Below, piece after piece: positions 8,799-19,561 of a DNA stretch of 64,000 nt. The first letter of the stretch is position 1, and the number at the start of each line of letters is the position of its first letter. A model generated the notes under the pieces. The model did not search any database. It worked only from the letters and a program-made list of their open reading frames with translations, and was not told where the DNA came from. The stretch is taken from the NCBI RefSeq assembly GCF_028736035.1, contig NZ_CP117866.1, positions 6,634,001-6,698,000 on the forward strand, given 5' to 3'. The position numbers and the translations under genes were made by a program. This DNA comes from Streptomyces sp. T12. GTDB lineage: Bacteria; Actinomycetota; Actinomycetes; Streptomycetales; Streptomycetaceae.

Positions 8799-9031
8799 CG
8801 GCCATACGCCGAGGGCGAGTCCGGTCGGGCCGGCGCGGCCGATGCCGCCGCCCGGCTCGGCTGGCGACCCGTCGGTCCTGTTCCGCTTCCCGGCCCACGT
8901 CGTCGAGATCCCCGGTAGGGCCACGCACTGCCGCCCGAGATCCACAAGCCCCTCGCCACCGCGATCCTCGACCACACCGCGAACCGCGCACCGCACACCC
9001 CTGAAGCCGGCAGTACCCGCGTCCGGCCGAC
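8799..9031. other. Intergenic stretch between convergent genes with coding-like remnant
   Basis: No intact gene is seen in these 233 bases. On the + strand a short stretch from about 8929 reads LPPEIHKPLATAILDHTANR with the G/C-rich third positions of real coding DNA, preceded in another frame by VLFRFPAHVVEIPG. This could be a decayed gene fragment or chance. No convincing terminator hairpin was noticed. Confidence 0.25.
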
Positions 9032-10246
9032 TCACATCCCGAGCACGCCCCGCAACTGCGCGAGCCCCCAGTCCAGATCCTCCTTCCCGATCACCAGGGG
9101 CGGCGCGATACGGATCGTCGCCCCATGGGTGTCCTTCACCAGCACACCCCGGTCCATCAGCTTCTCGGACACCTCCCGCCCCGACCCGTACGCCCGGGCG
9201 ATGTCGACCCCGGCCCACAGACCGCGCCCCCGCACCGCCGTCACCCGCCCCGTCCCGGCCAACAGCCCCAGCTCCCGGTGCAGATGCTCGCCGAGCTCCG
9301 CCGCCCGCGCCTGGAACTCGCCCGTCCGCAGCATCGCGATCACCTCCAGCGCCACCGCACACGCCAGCGGATTCCCACCGAAGGTCGACCCGTGCTCCCC
9401 GGGCCGGAACACCCCGAGCACCTCGGCCGACGACACCACCGCCGACACCGGGACGATCCCGCCCCCGAGCGCCTTCCCGAGCACATACGCATCCGGCACC
9501 ACACCCTCGTGCTCGCATGCGAACGTACGACCCGTGCGCCCCAGCCCCGACTGGATCTCGTCCGCCACGAACAGCACGTTCCGCTCCCGCGTCAGCTCCC
9601 GCACCGCCGGCAGATAGCCGGCCGGCGGCACGAGCACCCCCGCCTCGCCCTGGATCGGCTCCAGCAACACGGCCACCGTGTTCTCCGTCAGGGCCTCCCG
9701 CATCGCCGTCAGGTCCCCGTACGGCACGATCTCGAAGCCCGGCGTGTACGGCCCGTAGTCGCCCCGCGCCTCCGGGTCGGTGGAGAAGCTGATGATCGTC
9801 GTCGTACGGCCGTGGAAGTTGTTGCCGGCGACGACGATCTTCGCCATCTCCGCCGGCACGCCCTTGACCCGGTACCCCCACTTCCGAGCGGTCTTCACCG
9901 CCGTCTCCACCGCCTCCGACCCCGTGTTCATCGGCAGCACCATCTCCATCCCGCACAGCTCGGCGAGCTGCTCGCAGAACGCCGCGAACCGGTCGTGATG
10001 AAACGCCCGCGACGTCAGCGTCACCCGCTCCAACTGCGCCTTCGCCGCCTCCACGATCCGCCGGTTGCCGTGCCCGAAGTTGAGCGCCGAATACCCGGCC
10101 AGCAGATCCAGATACCGTCGCCCCTCCACATCCGTCATCCAGGCCCCGTCCGCCGTCGCCACCACGACCGGCAACGGGTGATAGTTGTGCGCGCTGTGCG
10201 CCTCGACCGCGGCGATCAGGGATTCGGTGGTGCTCGACGTACTCAC
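9032..10246 (-). CDS. rocD: Ornithine--oxo-acid aminotransferase
   Basis: A 404-residue class III PLP aminotransferase converting ornithine and 2-oxoglutarate to glutamate semialdehyde and glutamate (arginine catabolism / proline link). Diagnostic features are AHNYHPLPVV at the N-terminus, GYSALNFGHGN, NTGSEAVETAVKTARKWGY, the VADEIQSGLGRTG segment with the PLP-ring aspartate, and the Schiff-base lysine in YVLGKALGGG. I chose GTG 10246, with GGAGAG about 6 bp upstream, rather than a start 21 codons earlier with no binding site. It is transcribed away from glyA and stands alone. Confidence 0.92.
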   Translation of the reverse strand: MSTSSTTESLIAAVEAHSAHNYHPLPVVVATADGAWMTDVEGRRYLDLLAGYSALNFGHGNRRIVEAAKAQLERVTLTSRAFHHDRFAAFCEQLAELCGMEMVLPMNTGSEAVETAVKTARKWGYRVKGVPAEMAKIVVAGNNFHGRTTTIISFSTDPEARGDYGPYTPGFEIVPYGDLTAMREALTENTVAVLLEPIQGEAGVLVPPAGYLPAVRELTRERNVLFVADEIQSGLGRTGRTFACEHEGVVPDAYVLGKALGGGIVPVSAVVSSAEVLGVFRPGEHGSTFGGNPLACAVALEVIAMLRTGEFQARAAELGEHLHRELGLLAGTGRVTAVRGRGLWAGVDIARAYGSGREVSEKLMDRGVLVKDTHGATIRIAPPLVIGKEDLDWGLAQLRGVLGM

Positions 10247-10413
10247 GGGGCTCTCCGTTTCCGCCACCACGAGGGCTCGTGCTCCGGCAGTCACGAGGCT
10301 CGTGGCCACTGTCCATTTCTGGCCGTACGAGTGCTTTGCGGCCCCTTCCTATCGTTGCTCGCATGGTGGACGCGGGACCATGCGGCTTCGGCGCGCCCGG
10401 TAGGCTGATCGAC

Positions 10414-10500
10414 GGGCCGTGACTGGCGCGCTGGGATGGACCAACCATCGGGGAGCGGCCCCTGGACCGAGTCCAGACCGAGTGCCGTGCGCCTGGGCCG
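10414..10500 (+). promoter_or_regulatory. ZTP (pfl motif) riboswitch upstream of glyA
   Basis: The sequence contains the two conserved blocks of the pfl/ZTP aptamer: CGTGACTGGCG at 10418-10428 with the purine-rich internal segment and the ATCGGGGAGCG block (10447-10457), then a variable hairpin (CCTGGAC..GTCCAG) and the 3' pseudoknot segment TGCGCCTGGGC at 10488-10498. The aptamer senses ZTP/ZMP, which builds up when 10-formyl-tetrahydrofolate is short, and typically turns on one-carbon genes. The glyA ribosome binding site lies only about 30 bp further, so control of translation start is plausible; the expression platform was not modelled. Confidence 0.93.
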
Positions 10501-10536
10501 TACCGTGATCGCTGCACACGACGTCCGGAGGTCCCC

Positions 10537-11985
10537 ATGTCAGCCGAGCCCCTCTCCACCGAGTCCACCGCCTTCCGTTCCGCCCTCGACGTGATCCGCG
10601 CCGTCGAGCCGCGCGTGGCCGACGCGATCGGCCAGGAGGTCGCCGACCAGCGCGAGATGCTCAAACTGATCGCCTCCGAGAACTACGCCTCCCCGGCCAC
10701 CCTCCTGGCGATGGGCAACTGGTTCAGCGACAAGTACGCCGAGGGCACCATCGGCCGCCGCTTCTACGCCGGCTGCCGCAACGTCGACACCGTCGAGTCC
10801 CTCGCCGCCGAGCACGCCAAGGAGCTCTTCGGCGCCCGCCACGCCTACGTCCAGCCCCACTCCGGCATCGACGCCAACCTCGTCGCCTTCTGGTCCGTCC
10901 TCGCCGCCCGCGTCGAGGCCCCCGCCCTGGAGAAGGCCGGCGTCCGCCAGGTCAACGACCTCTCCGAGGCCGACTGGGCCGAGCTGCGCCGCGCCTTCGG
11001 CAACCAGCGCATGCTCGGCATGTCCCTGGACGCCGGCGGCCACCTCACTCACGGCTTCCGCCCGAACATCTCCGGCAAGATGTTCGACCAGCGCTCCTAC
11101 GGCACCGACCCCGCCACGGGCCTGATCGACTACGAGGCGCTGCGCGCCTCCGCCCGCGAGTTCAAGCCGCTGATCATCGTCGCCGGCTACTCCGCCTACC
11201 CCCGTCTCGTGAACTTCCGGATCATGCGCGAGATCGCCGACGAGGTCGGCGCCACGCTCATGGTCGACATGGCCCACTTCGCCGGTCTCGTCGCCGGCAA
11301 GGTCCTCACCGGCGACTTCGACCCGGTCCCGCACGCCCAGATCGTCACCACCACCACCCACAAGTCGCTGCGCGGCCCGCGCGGCGGCATGGTCCTGTGC
11401 GACGACTCCCTCAAGGACCAGGTCGACCGCGGCTGCCCGATGGTCCTCGGCGGCCCGCTCCCGCACGTCATGGCCGCCAAGGCCGTCGCCTTCGCCGAGG
11501 CCCGCCAGGAGTCCTTCCGCGACTACGCCCAGCGCATCGTCGACAACTCCCGGGCGCTGGCGGAAGGCCTGATGCGCCGGGGCGCGACCCTGGTGACCGG
11601 CGGTACGGACAACCACCTGAACCTGATCGACGTCGCCTCCTCCTACGGCCTCACCGGCCGCCAGGCCGAGGCCGCGCTCCTCGAGTCCGGCATCGTCACC
11701 AACCGCAATGCCATCCCCGCCGACCCCAACGGCGCCTGGTACACCTCCGGCATCCGCATCGGCACCCCCGCCCTCACCACGCGTGGCCTGGGCACCGCCG
11801 AGATGGACGAGGTCGCCGCCCTCATCGACCGCGTCCTCACCTCCACCGAGCCCGGCACCACCAGCAAGGGCGCCCCGTCCAAGGCCCAGCACGTCCTGGA
11901 CTCGAAGATCGCCGACGAGATCTCCCACCGCGCCACCGACCTCGTGGCCGGCTTCCCGCTGTACCCGGAGATCGACCTCGGCTGA
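10537..11985 (+). CDS. glyA: Serine hydroxymethyltransferase, long actinobacterial form
   Basis: A 482-residue PLP enzyme interconverting serine and glycine with transfer of a one-carbon unit to tetrahydrofolate. The Schiff-base lysine is K276 in [27 protein letters not shown] and [12 protein letters not shown] are family signatures. It is about 65 residues longer than E. coli GlyA, mainly from an insertion at about residues 118-185, and a C-terminal extension. CGGAGG lies 6 bp before ATG 10537. A ZTP riboswitch precedes it. Actinobacteria often have a second, shorter glyA elsewhere. Confidence 0.95.
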   Translation: MSAEPLSTESTAFRSALDVIRAVEPRVADAIGQEVADQREMLKLIASENYASPATLLAMGNWFSDKYAEGTIGRRFYAGCRNVDTVESLAAEHAKELFGARHAYVQPHSGIDANLVAFWSVLAARVEAPALEKAGVRQVNDLSEADWAELRRAFGNQRMLGMSLDAGGHLTHGFRPNISGKMFDQRSYGTDPATGLIDYEALRASAREFKPLIIVAGYSAYPRLVNFRIMREIADEVGATLMVDMAHFAGLVAGKVLTGDFDPVPHAQIVTTTTHKSLRGPRGGMVLCDDSLKDQVDRGCPMVLGGPLPHVMAAKAVAFAEARQESFRDYAQRIVDNSRALAEGLMRRGATLVTGGTDNHLNLIDVASSYGLTGRQAEAALLESGIVTNRNAIPADPNGAWYTSGIRIGTPALTTRGLGTAEMDEVAALIDRVLTSTEPGTTSKGAPSKAQHVLDSKIADEISHRATDLVAGFPLYPEIDLG

Positions 11986-12009
11986 CGGCCGCACGGTGCG
12001 CCAAGGGCC

Positions 12010-12741
12010 TCACAGGTCCAGGTCGATCAACTCCTGTCGTGGCTCCTCCCGCGGCGGTCCGGCTCCCGGCCGGGCCGCCGCGCGGCGTATCAGCAGCGTG
12101 CCGCCGACGCCGGTCGCGAACCCGACGGCCAGCCCGGCCACCGCCCACCCTGGATCTCCCATCACCGGGCCGGGCCGAGCCTCGACCGTCCGGGCCGCGG
12201 CGAGTTCGTCCTCCGTCTCGCCGAGCAGCCCTGCCAGGTCCAGCCGCTCGAAGACGGAGCGCGGCGCCCGATGCCAACGGATGTCGTCGTCCTCCACCTC
12301 CGGTGCGAGATCCGAGCGCACCCAAGCAGTGCCGTCCGCGGTCACGAACAGCTGGTCCTGCCGTTGGACGGCCACGTCCCCTCCCGGAGGCCGCTTTGTC
12401 TGCGGCCAGCCACCGACCCCGGTCAGTCCCCAGATCACCGTCATGCGCATCGGCGGATGACGTCCCTCGACCCAGTCCTGCGACACCCGCTCCGTCCCCA
12501 CGTAGGTCGGCTGGAGCAGCTGCCAGAGGCGGGCGAAGGCCGGCTCGCCGGTACGCAACGCCGTCGTCCGTCCTGTGCCTCCCGAGACGACCATCGCCAC
12601 ATCGGGGACGTCCCGCCCCTGCGCCGGCACCGCCGCGGCGGTCGTCGCAGTGCCGGACAGGACCAGCGCGGCCGACACCGGTACGAGCAGCACCGCGAGC
12701 CGTACCGCGAGCCGTACGCATCCACCCAGACCGGCCCTCAT
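12010..12741 (-). CDS. Membrane-anchored extracellular protein of unknown function, paralogue of upstream neighbour
   Basis: A 243-residue protein: signal peptide (residues about 8-36), an extracellular domain of roughly 150 residues, one membrane helix (VAGLAVGFATGVGGTLLI) and a short cytoplasmic tail ending EPRQELIDLDL. I recognise no catalytic family. It has the same topology as the product of 12738-13574 and shares its tail motif EPRQEL, so the two are probably diverged duplicates. The start overlaps that gene's stop (ATGA), implying translational coupling. Position downstream of an ECF sigma/transmembrane gene pair suggests a surface-signalling role, but this is inference. Confidence 0.72.
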   Translation of the reverse strand: MRAGLGGCVRLAVRLAVLLVPVSAALVLSGTATTAAAVPAQGRDVPDVAMVVSGGTGRTTALRTGEPAFARLWQLLQPTYVGTERVSQDWVEGRHPPMRMTVIWGLTGVGGWPQTKRPPGGDVAVQRQDQLFVTADGTAWVRSDLAPEVEDDDIRWHRAPRSVFERLDLAGLLGETEDELAAARTVEARPGPVMGDPGWAVAGLAVGFATGVGGTLLIRRAAARPGAGPPREEPRQELIDLDL

Positions 12742-13574
12742 ACGTCCCGCAGCTCCTGCCTCGGCTCCGGCTCACCCCGCAGGCGGTCCAGTGGCAGTCG
12801 CGCGGCGAAGGGCCGCAGGACCAGCGCGAGCACCGCTCCGGCGGCCGCGCCCGGCAGGGCCCACCACCAGCCGGTGCCGTCACTCGGCCCCGATCCCGCC
12901 CCCTGGGCCGGGGACGCCTCGGTCGCCTTGTCCGCGGCGTCGGCCGGGAGACCGGAGGAGTCCTTCGCGGCATCGTCCGTCCCGCCCTCCTCCCACCCGG
13001 GCGGGAAGATCGCAGCCCTTCCCTCGTCCGAAACCTTGCCCATCAGGCCCAGCTTCTTGAGCAGGGCGCGCAGCTGGGACGGATGATCGGCGCGGTGCCA
13101 CGTGCCGTTCGTCGTGCTGTCCAGGTTCGCCGCCGTGTGTATCCAGACGTCCTGTCCCTTGTGGACCGGGTAGACCCGGTCCAGGCGCCAGGGCGTCACG
13201 TCATGGATCATCCATGTGATGTTGATCTGGCGGGCCACCGTCAGGCCTGCCTCGGGCGGCTTGTCACGCGTGCCCTTGCCCGCTGTGCCGAGCAGCCGCT
13301 CCAGCTCTCCGTACTCCTCGTCGGCGTAGTACAACGCCGCCGTCTCCGTGCTCTCCGGTGAGACCAGGAGCACGCTGGTCGGTCCTCCGGCCGACGCGGG
13401 CGCTGCACCCCACACCAGGAGGGTCAGGGTCGCCGCCAACGCCCCTGCCAGCGCCGCCAGTTCACGGCGCCCACCCCTCCAACCGGCCCCGTGCCCGTGC
13501 GAGCGGCCTCCCGAGCAGCCGACCCCCTGCCCCCGCAATCGGTCTCCCCAGCGGCCGATCCCATGTCCGCACAT
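12738..13574 (-). CDS. Membrane-anchored extracellular protein of unknown function
   Basis: About 278 residues: an unusually long Gly/Arg-rich N-terminus, a hydrophobic signal segment ending near APASAGG, an extracellular domain with aromatic-rich INITWMIHDVTPWRLDRVYP, an acidic Ala/Pro-rich linker, a membrane helix near WWWALPGAAAGAVLALVL, and a basic cytoplasmic tail ending EPRQELRDV. No known family was recognised. I prefer ATG 13574 (GGGGG upstream) to a TTG four codons earlier; the true start may lie later, nearer the signal segment. Coupled to the downstream paralogue by a 4-bp overlap. Confidence 0.7.
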   Translation of the reverse strand: MCGHGIGRWGDRLRGQGVGCSGGRSHGHGAGWRGGRRELAALAGALAATLTLLVWGAAPASAGGPTSVLLVSPESTETAALYYADEEYGELERLLGTAGKGTRDKPPEAGLTVARQINITWMIHDVTPWRLDRVYPVHKGQDVWIHTAANLDSTTNGTWHRADHPSQLRALLKKLGLMGKVSDEGRAAIFPPGWEEGGTDDAAKDSSGLPADAADKATEASPAQGAGSGPSDGTGWWWALPGAAAGAVLALVLRPFAARLPLDRLRGEPEPRQELRDV

Positions 13575-13668
13575 CCGAACCCCCAAGCCAAGCGATCCCC
13601 GTGCGGCCCGTCCCCGAGCCGCAATGTCACTTCTGGTACACCGCCCGACCCGCCTGGGTTCCTATCCC

Positions 13669-13773
13669 GGTCCGACTATTTCCGGTCCGACTATTTCCGA
13701 TCCGACTACTTCCGGACCGGCCGCCTTCGGACCGGCCGCCTTCGGACCGGCCGCGTCCGGACCAACTACTTCG
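13669..13773. repeat. Seven tandem 15-bp repeats
   Basis: Seven consecutive 15-bp units fill 105 bp immediately after (and just overlapping) the end of the gene at 13766-14779. The first two units are identical (GGTCCGACTATTTCC), the third has two changes, units four and five are GGACCGGCCGCCTTC, and the last two are degenerate. Because 15 is a multiple of three, each frame reads as a pentapeptide repeat. The repeats separate the sigma-factor gene pair from the two downstream membrane-protein genes. Confidence 0.93.
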
Positions 13774-14771
13774 AGGGCTCCTCGGACGGCCTCCCCAGCG
13801 CCCCCGCGATCTCCACCGCCCGCGCCCTCGACGCCACCCCTTCCAGCCGCAGCGTCACCGTCTCGCCCTCGGCTCTGTGGGCCCACAGCAGCGTCGCCCC
13901 TGCCGTCCGCTCCTTGCGCGTGAAGCGCTCCCCGTCGGCGTCCACCAGCCAGAAGGTCAGCAGGTGGGGTCGGGCGAACCACAGGGCCGGGTCGGGTGTG
14001 CCGCCTCCCGAGGTGGCGGTGCCCAGCGAGATCCATTCCGGCGGTTCGCGCACGGTCTTGGCGAAGCCGATGTCCAGGCTCGCCCGCCGCTCGTCCAGCC
14101 GTATCGTGCGCCCGTCCTCACGCCAGCACAGGCTCACCACGAACCGTCCCCGCGGCTCACCCGTCCCCGCGACCGTGTCCGGCATGCCGAGCTCCTCAGG
14201 CACCAGCGGCTCGAACCCGGCCCGGCGCTCGGCCTGTGCGAGCGACACCGAGCGGCCGCAGCCGGGGACCTCGGCGCCGGGGGAGGGCACCGCCGACGGG
14301 TCGTACCGCACCTCGACACCGGCGAAGTCGAACCAGTCGAGGACCGCTGCCCGCACCGGGGGCGTGAGCACGAGCACCGTCAGCAGGCCGCACAGCGCCG
14401 CCGTCAGCGAGCGCCACCGCAGCCGCGTCCACCGCCGCACCGCCCGCAGCCGCTCGGCGGCACCCGGCGGCTCGGCCACTGGAACCGGCACCTGCTCGGC
14501 GAGTATCTGCCCCAGCACCCGCTCGACCATCGTCTCGGCGCCGTCCGCCGCACCCGGCGCGTCCAGGGAGCGCCCGAGTGCCCGCAACTCTTCCGGCAGC
14601 CGTGTCGCGTCCGCGCGCCGACCGCGATCACCCGCGCCTGCGCCGCCGACGCGCCGGCCTTTCCTATCGGCGCCTTCGCCGGCCCCGGTCCCGGTCCCGT
14701 CACGACCGTAGGCACGCCGTCCGTCACCTTCGTACGCCTCCGGCCCCTCACCGTCGTACGGCTTCCGGCCG

Positions 14772-14779
<8 letters not shown>
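13766..14779 (-). CDS. Transmembrane protein partner of ECF sigma factor (putative anti-sigma factor)
   Basis: A 337-residue protein with a charged Gly-rich N-terminus, a cytoplasmic segment with LPEELRALGRSLDAP and ETMVERVLGQILAEQ, a single membrane helix (SLTAALCGLLTVLVLTPPVRAAVL) and an extracellular domain including AGFEPLVPEELGMPD, a segment like those in DUF4367-type sensor domains. Such architecture next to an ECF sigma gene suggests an anti-sigma factor or regulator; no zinc-binding HxxxCxxC motif is present, so it would not be a ZAS-type one. GTG 14779 was chosen because AAGGAGG lies 8 bp upstream; it overlaps the sigma gene by 8 bp. Confidence 0.72.
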
Positions 14780-16488
<1,709 letters not shown>

Positions 16489-16613
16489 GCCCCTACAGCG
16501 CTGCATATCACTACGGTTGCGCCTGCCCGCAGCCCGGCCGTAGCCGTACAGTCGATAGCCGAGTGGCTGCCACGGCGGCCACTCACGCTCACCAACAGAC
16601 GACAGGAGACGAC

Positions 16614-17192
16614 GTGGGGACCGTAACGATCGGCGTGTCGATCGCGGTCCCGGAGCCTCACGGCAGCCTGCTCCAGGAGCGGCGCGCGGGCTTCGGCGAC
16701 GCCGCGGCTCACGGCATCCCCACGCACGTCACACTGCTGCCGCCGACAGAGGTCGACGCCTCGCTGCTGCCCGCGATCGAGGACCACCTCGTCGAGGTCG
16801 CGGCCGCCGGCCGTGCCTTCCCGATGCGGCTGTCCGGCACCGGCACCTTCCGGCCCCTCTCACCCGTCGTCTTCGTCCAGGTCGTCGAGGGCGCCGAGGC
16901 CTGCACCTGGCTGCAGAAGCAGGTCCGCGACGCCTCCGGGCCCGTGGCACGCGAACTGCAGTTCCCGTACCACCCACATGTCACGGTCGCGCACGGAATC
17001 GACGACGAGTCGATGGACCGCGCCTTCGAGGAGCTGGCCGACTACCAGGCGGCCTGGCCCTGCACCGGCTTCGCCCTCTACGAACAGGGCGCCGACGGGG
17101 TGTGGCGCAGACTGAGGGACTTCACCTTCGGAGGCACGGTGGTTCCGCCGCAGGCGGGCCATGTGGAGCACGGGTCCATCCCGGCGAGTTAG
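16614..17192 (+). CDS. 2'-5' RNA ligase / cyclic phosphodiesterase family protein
   Basis: A 192-residue protein of the 2H phosphoesterase superfamily. Two HxT motifs are present, HVTLLPP near residue 38 and HVTVAHG near residue 122, the pair of catalytic histidines that act on 2',3'-cyclic or 2'-5' phosphodiester ends of RNA. GTG 16614 has AGGAGA about 5 bp upstream, and the protein then starts directly with a beta strand (VTIGVSIAVPEP). It is 125 bp behind trpS and might be co-transcribed, but a physiological substrate is not known. Confidence 0.88.
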   Translation: MGTVTIGVSIAVPEPHGSLLQERRAGFGDAAAHGIPTHVTLLPPTEVDASLLPAIEDHLVEVAAAGRAFPMRLSGTGTFRPLSPVVFVQVVEGAEACTWLQKQVRDASGPVARELQFPYHPHVTVAHGIDDESMDRAFEELADYQAAWPCTGFALYEQGADGVWRRLRDFTFGGTVVPPQAGHVEHGSIPAS

Positions 17193-17234
17193 CTCCGCTG
17201 GTGGGGTAGACACAGCCTCGCGCCCCTGGGCGCT

Positions 17235-17990
17235 TCAGATCGGTAGGCGGCGGAACAGCCCGCGCGGCGCATGCCGCAGTGCCGACATCACCAGCCGGAG
17301 CGCGCCCGGGACCCACACCGTCTCCGAGCGTCGCCGCAGGCCCACTTCGATGGCCGTCGCGACCGCCTCCGGGGTGGTCGCGAGGGGGGCTTCCTCCAGG
17401 CCGGCGGTCATCTTCGAGCGTACGAATCCGGGGCGTACGACCATGACGTGCACGCCGGTGCCGTGCAGTGCGTCGCCCAGGCCCTGGGTGAAGGCGTCGA
17501 GGCCGGCCTTGCTGGAGCCGTAGATGAAGTTGGCGCGGCGGGCCCGCTCACCGGCGACGGAGGAGAGGACGACGAGCGAGCCGTGGCCCTGGGCCTGGAG
17601 GGCACCGGCGCTGACCAGGCTCGCCGACACGGCGCCCGTGTAGTTGGTCTGGGCGACGCGTACCGCGTTCAGCGGCTCGCGCTCGTCGCGCGCCTGGTCG
17701 CCGAGGACTCCGAAGGCGAGGAGCACCATGTCGACGTCGCCCTCCGCGAAGACCTTGCCGAGCACCGCCTCGTGGGACTCGGGGTCGAGCGCGTCGAAGG
17801 CCACGGTACGCACGTCGGCGCCCAGGGCGCGCAGATCGGCCGCGGACTGCTCCAGGGCGGGCGACGGGCGGCCCGCCAGCCAGACCGTGCGGGTACGGCG
17901 CGCGATCAGGCGGCGTGTGGTGGCCAGCGCGATCTCGGACGTACCGCCGAGGACGAGCAGGGACTGGGGGAGGCCGAAGGCGTCCTTCAC
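17235..17990 (-). CDS. dprE2: Decaprenylphosphoryl-2-keto-ribose reductase-like SDR (DprE2 homologue)
   Basis: A 251-residue short-chain dehydrogenase. It shows an N-terminal nucleotide-binding loop LVLGGTSEIALAT, a catalytic serine in VVLSSVAGERARR, and the YGSSK catalytic Tyr/Lys pair. In mycobacteria DprE2 reduces the 2-keto intermediate made by DprE1 to yield decaprenyl-phospho-arabinose. The order DprE1 then DprE2 is the same here. GTG 17990 has AGGAG 6 bp upstream; the open frame extends further but only through a GGAACC-type repeat. Function is inferred from similarity and the five-gene neighbourhood. Confidence 0.88.
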   Translation of the reverse strand: MKDAFGLPQSLLVLGGTSEIALATTRRLIARRTRTVWLAGRPSPALEQSAADLRALGADVRTVAFDALDPESHEAVLGKVFAEGDVDMVLLAFGVLGDQARDEREPLNAVRVAQTNYTGAVSASLVSAGALQAQGHGSLVVLSSVAGERARRANFIYGSSKAGLDAFTQGLGDALHGTGVHVMVVRPGFVRSKMTAGLEEAPLATTPEAVATAIEVGLRRRSETVWVPGALRLVMSALRHAPRGLFRRLPI

Positions 17991-18031
17991 GACAGCTCCT
18001 AGAGAGATCTGAGAGTCCGAGAGATCCGATG

Positions 18032-18074
18032 CGGGGTTCCGGTCGGGGTTCCAGCCGGGTTCCGGCCGGGTTCT
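18032..18074. repeat. Four imperfect 11-12 bp repeats between dprE1 and dprE2
   Basis: Four near-copies of GGGGTTCCGGTC (with AGCC or GGCC endings) lie head to tail in the spacer between the two oxidoreductase genes. They read as Asn-Pro/Arg-Pro repeats if translated and probably arose by slippage. No regulatory role is evident. Confidence 0.8.
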
Positions 18075-19428
18075 AAAGGCCGAGGCGGCGGGCCAGGTCC
18101 GACACGAACACCCCGCGCGGGTCGAGCTCCGCGCGCAGCGCGCGGAAGTCGTCCAGGCGGGGGTACATCGCGGCGAGCAGTTCGGGCCGCAGCCGGGAGT
18201 CCTTGGCGAGGTAGACGCGCCCGCGTGCCGCGGCCACCTCCTCGTCCAACTCGTCGAGGAGGGCGGCAAGACCGGGCAGGCCGGCCGGGATGTCCAGGGC
18301 CAGCGTCCAGCCGGGGACGGGGAAGGAGAGCCAGCCGGGGTCGGCGTCCCCGAAGCGCTTGAGCACGGCCAGGAAGGACGGGCAGCGGTGCTCGGAGATG
18401 CGCCGCACGATGCGGCGCAGGGTGTCCTCCTGGCCGTGTCCGACGACGAACTGGTACTGCACGAAGCCACCCCGGCCGTAGATCCGGTTCCAGTGGGGGA
18501 CGCCGTCCAGGGGGTGGAAGAAGGCGGAGAGCCTCTGCAGTTCGCCGGTACGCGCGCGTGGCGCCTTGCGGTACCAGAGCTCGTTGAACCAGCCGACCGT
18601 ACGGCGGCTCAGCAGTCCTTCCGGCAGGAAGGCGGGCGCGGCGGGCAGGCGGGAGGGGCGGAAGGCGAGCGGCTCTCTACGCGCGCGTGTGCCTTCGCGC
18701 AGCGCATCGAGGGGCGCGTGGTCGCCGCGCGTGAGCACCGCGCGGCCCGTTGCCGCGCCGCGCGCCAGCAGGTCGATCCACGCGACCGAGTAGCGGTAAT
18801 GGTCGTCGGTGGCGACCAGGCGTGCCATCAGGTCGTCGAGGTCCCGCGCGCGCTCCGTGTCGACCGACATCAGGGAGGTCTCCACCGGCTGGAGTTGGAC
18901 CGTCGCGGTCAGGATCACGCCGGTCAGGCCCATGCCGCCGGTGGTGGCGTCGAACAGCGGCGTGCCGCGGCGGACGGTGTGGATCTCGCCGTCGGCGGTG
19001 AGGAGTTCCAAGGACAGGACGTGGCGGGAGAAGGAGCCCGAGACGTGGTGGTTCTTGCCGTGGATGTCGGCGCCGATCGCGCCGCCGACCGTCACATAGC
19101 GGGTGCCGGGCGTCACCGGCACGAACCAGCCGAGCGGCAGCAGCACCTCCATCAGCCGGTGCAGGGACACACCCGCGTCGCACAGCACGGTGCCGCCATC
19201 GGCGTCGATCGCGTGGATGCGGTCCAGGCCCGTCATGTCGAGCACAGCGCCGCCGGCGTTCTGCGCCGCGTCCCCGTACGCCCGCCCCAGGCCCCTCGGG
19301 ATGCCTCCGCGGGCCCCACAGTCCCGAACGGCTGCCGCGGCCTCCTCGTACGTCCGGGGGCGGATCAGACGGGCGGTGGTGGGGGCGGTGCGGCCCCATC
19401 CCGTGACGGAGACGGTGTCGGCTGGCAT
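18073..19428 (-). CDS. dprE1: Decaprenylphosphoryl-ribose 2'-oxidase-like FAD enzyme (DprE1 homologue)
   Basis: A 451-residue VAO-type FAD oxidase. Strong landmarks are GLGRAYGDAAQN, VTPGTRYVTVGGAIGADIHGKNHH and YLAKDSR (K409, matching the catalytic lysine of mycobacterial DprE1). It would oxidise the 2'-OH of polyprenyl-phospho-ribose. Notably, the segment PGWTLALDIP has alanine 377 where M. tuberculosis has the cysteine (C387) attacked by benzothiazinones. ATG 19428 starts just before the conserved N-terminus; an upstream extension lacks similarity. DprE2 follows 80 bp downstream; PAP2, UbiA and GtrA genes diverge upstream. Confidence 0.9.
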   Translation of the reverse strand: MPADTVSVTGWGRTAPTTARLIRPRTYEEAAAAVRDCGARGGIPRGLGRAYGDAAQNAGGAVLDMTGLDRIHAIDADGGTVLCDAGVSLHRLMEVLLPLGWFVPVTPGTRYVTVGGAIGADIHGKNHHVSGSFSRHVLSLELLTADGEIHTVRRGTPLFDATTGGMGLTGVILTATVQLQPVETSLMSVDTERARDLDDLMARLVATDDHYRYSVAWIDLLARGAATGRAVLTRGDHAPLDALREGTRARREPLAFRPSRLPAAPAFLPEGLLSRRTVGWFNELWYRKAPRARTGELQRLSAFFHPLDGVPHWNRIYGRGGFVQYQFVVGHGQEDTLRRIVRRISEHRCPSFLAVLKRFGDADPGWLSFPVPGWTLALDIPAGLPGLAALLDELDEEVAAARGRVYLAKDSRLRPELLAAMYPRLDDFRALRAELDPRGVFVSDLARRLGL

Positions 19429-19561
19429 GTCGGCGACCGTAGCGCCCCTATATGACCGAGTAGTTCTGAAACATTCCACCCCTCCCCGAAATGGGTGATT
19501 AATGGGATGTCGCCCAATATGTTCGTAGTTCTGACGATGTGGACGTGAACAGTGAGTCCAC

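Noticed and set aside
8019..10664. Long minus-strand frame spanning several genes
   Set aside because: It crosses the ornithine aminotransferase and the riboswitch out of frame; composition is that of a shadow frame.
13669..13773. CRISPR or attachment-site candidate
   Set aside because: Contiguous 15-bp tandem units with no unique spacers and no integrase or cas gene nearby.
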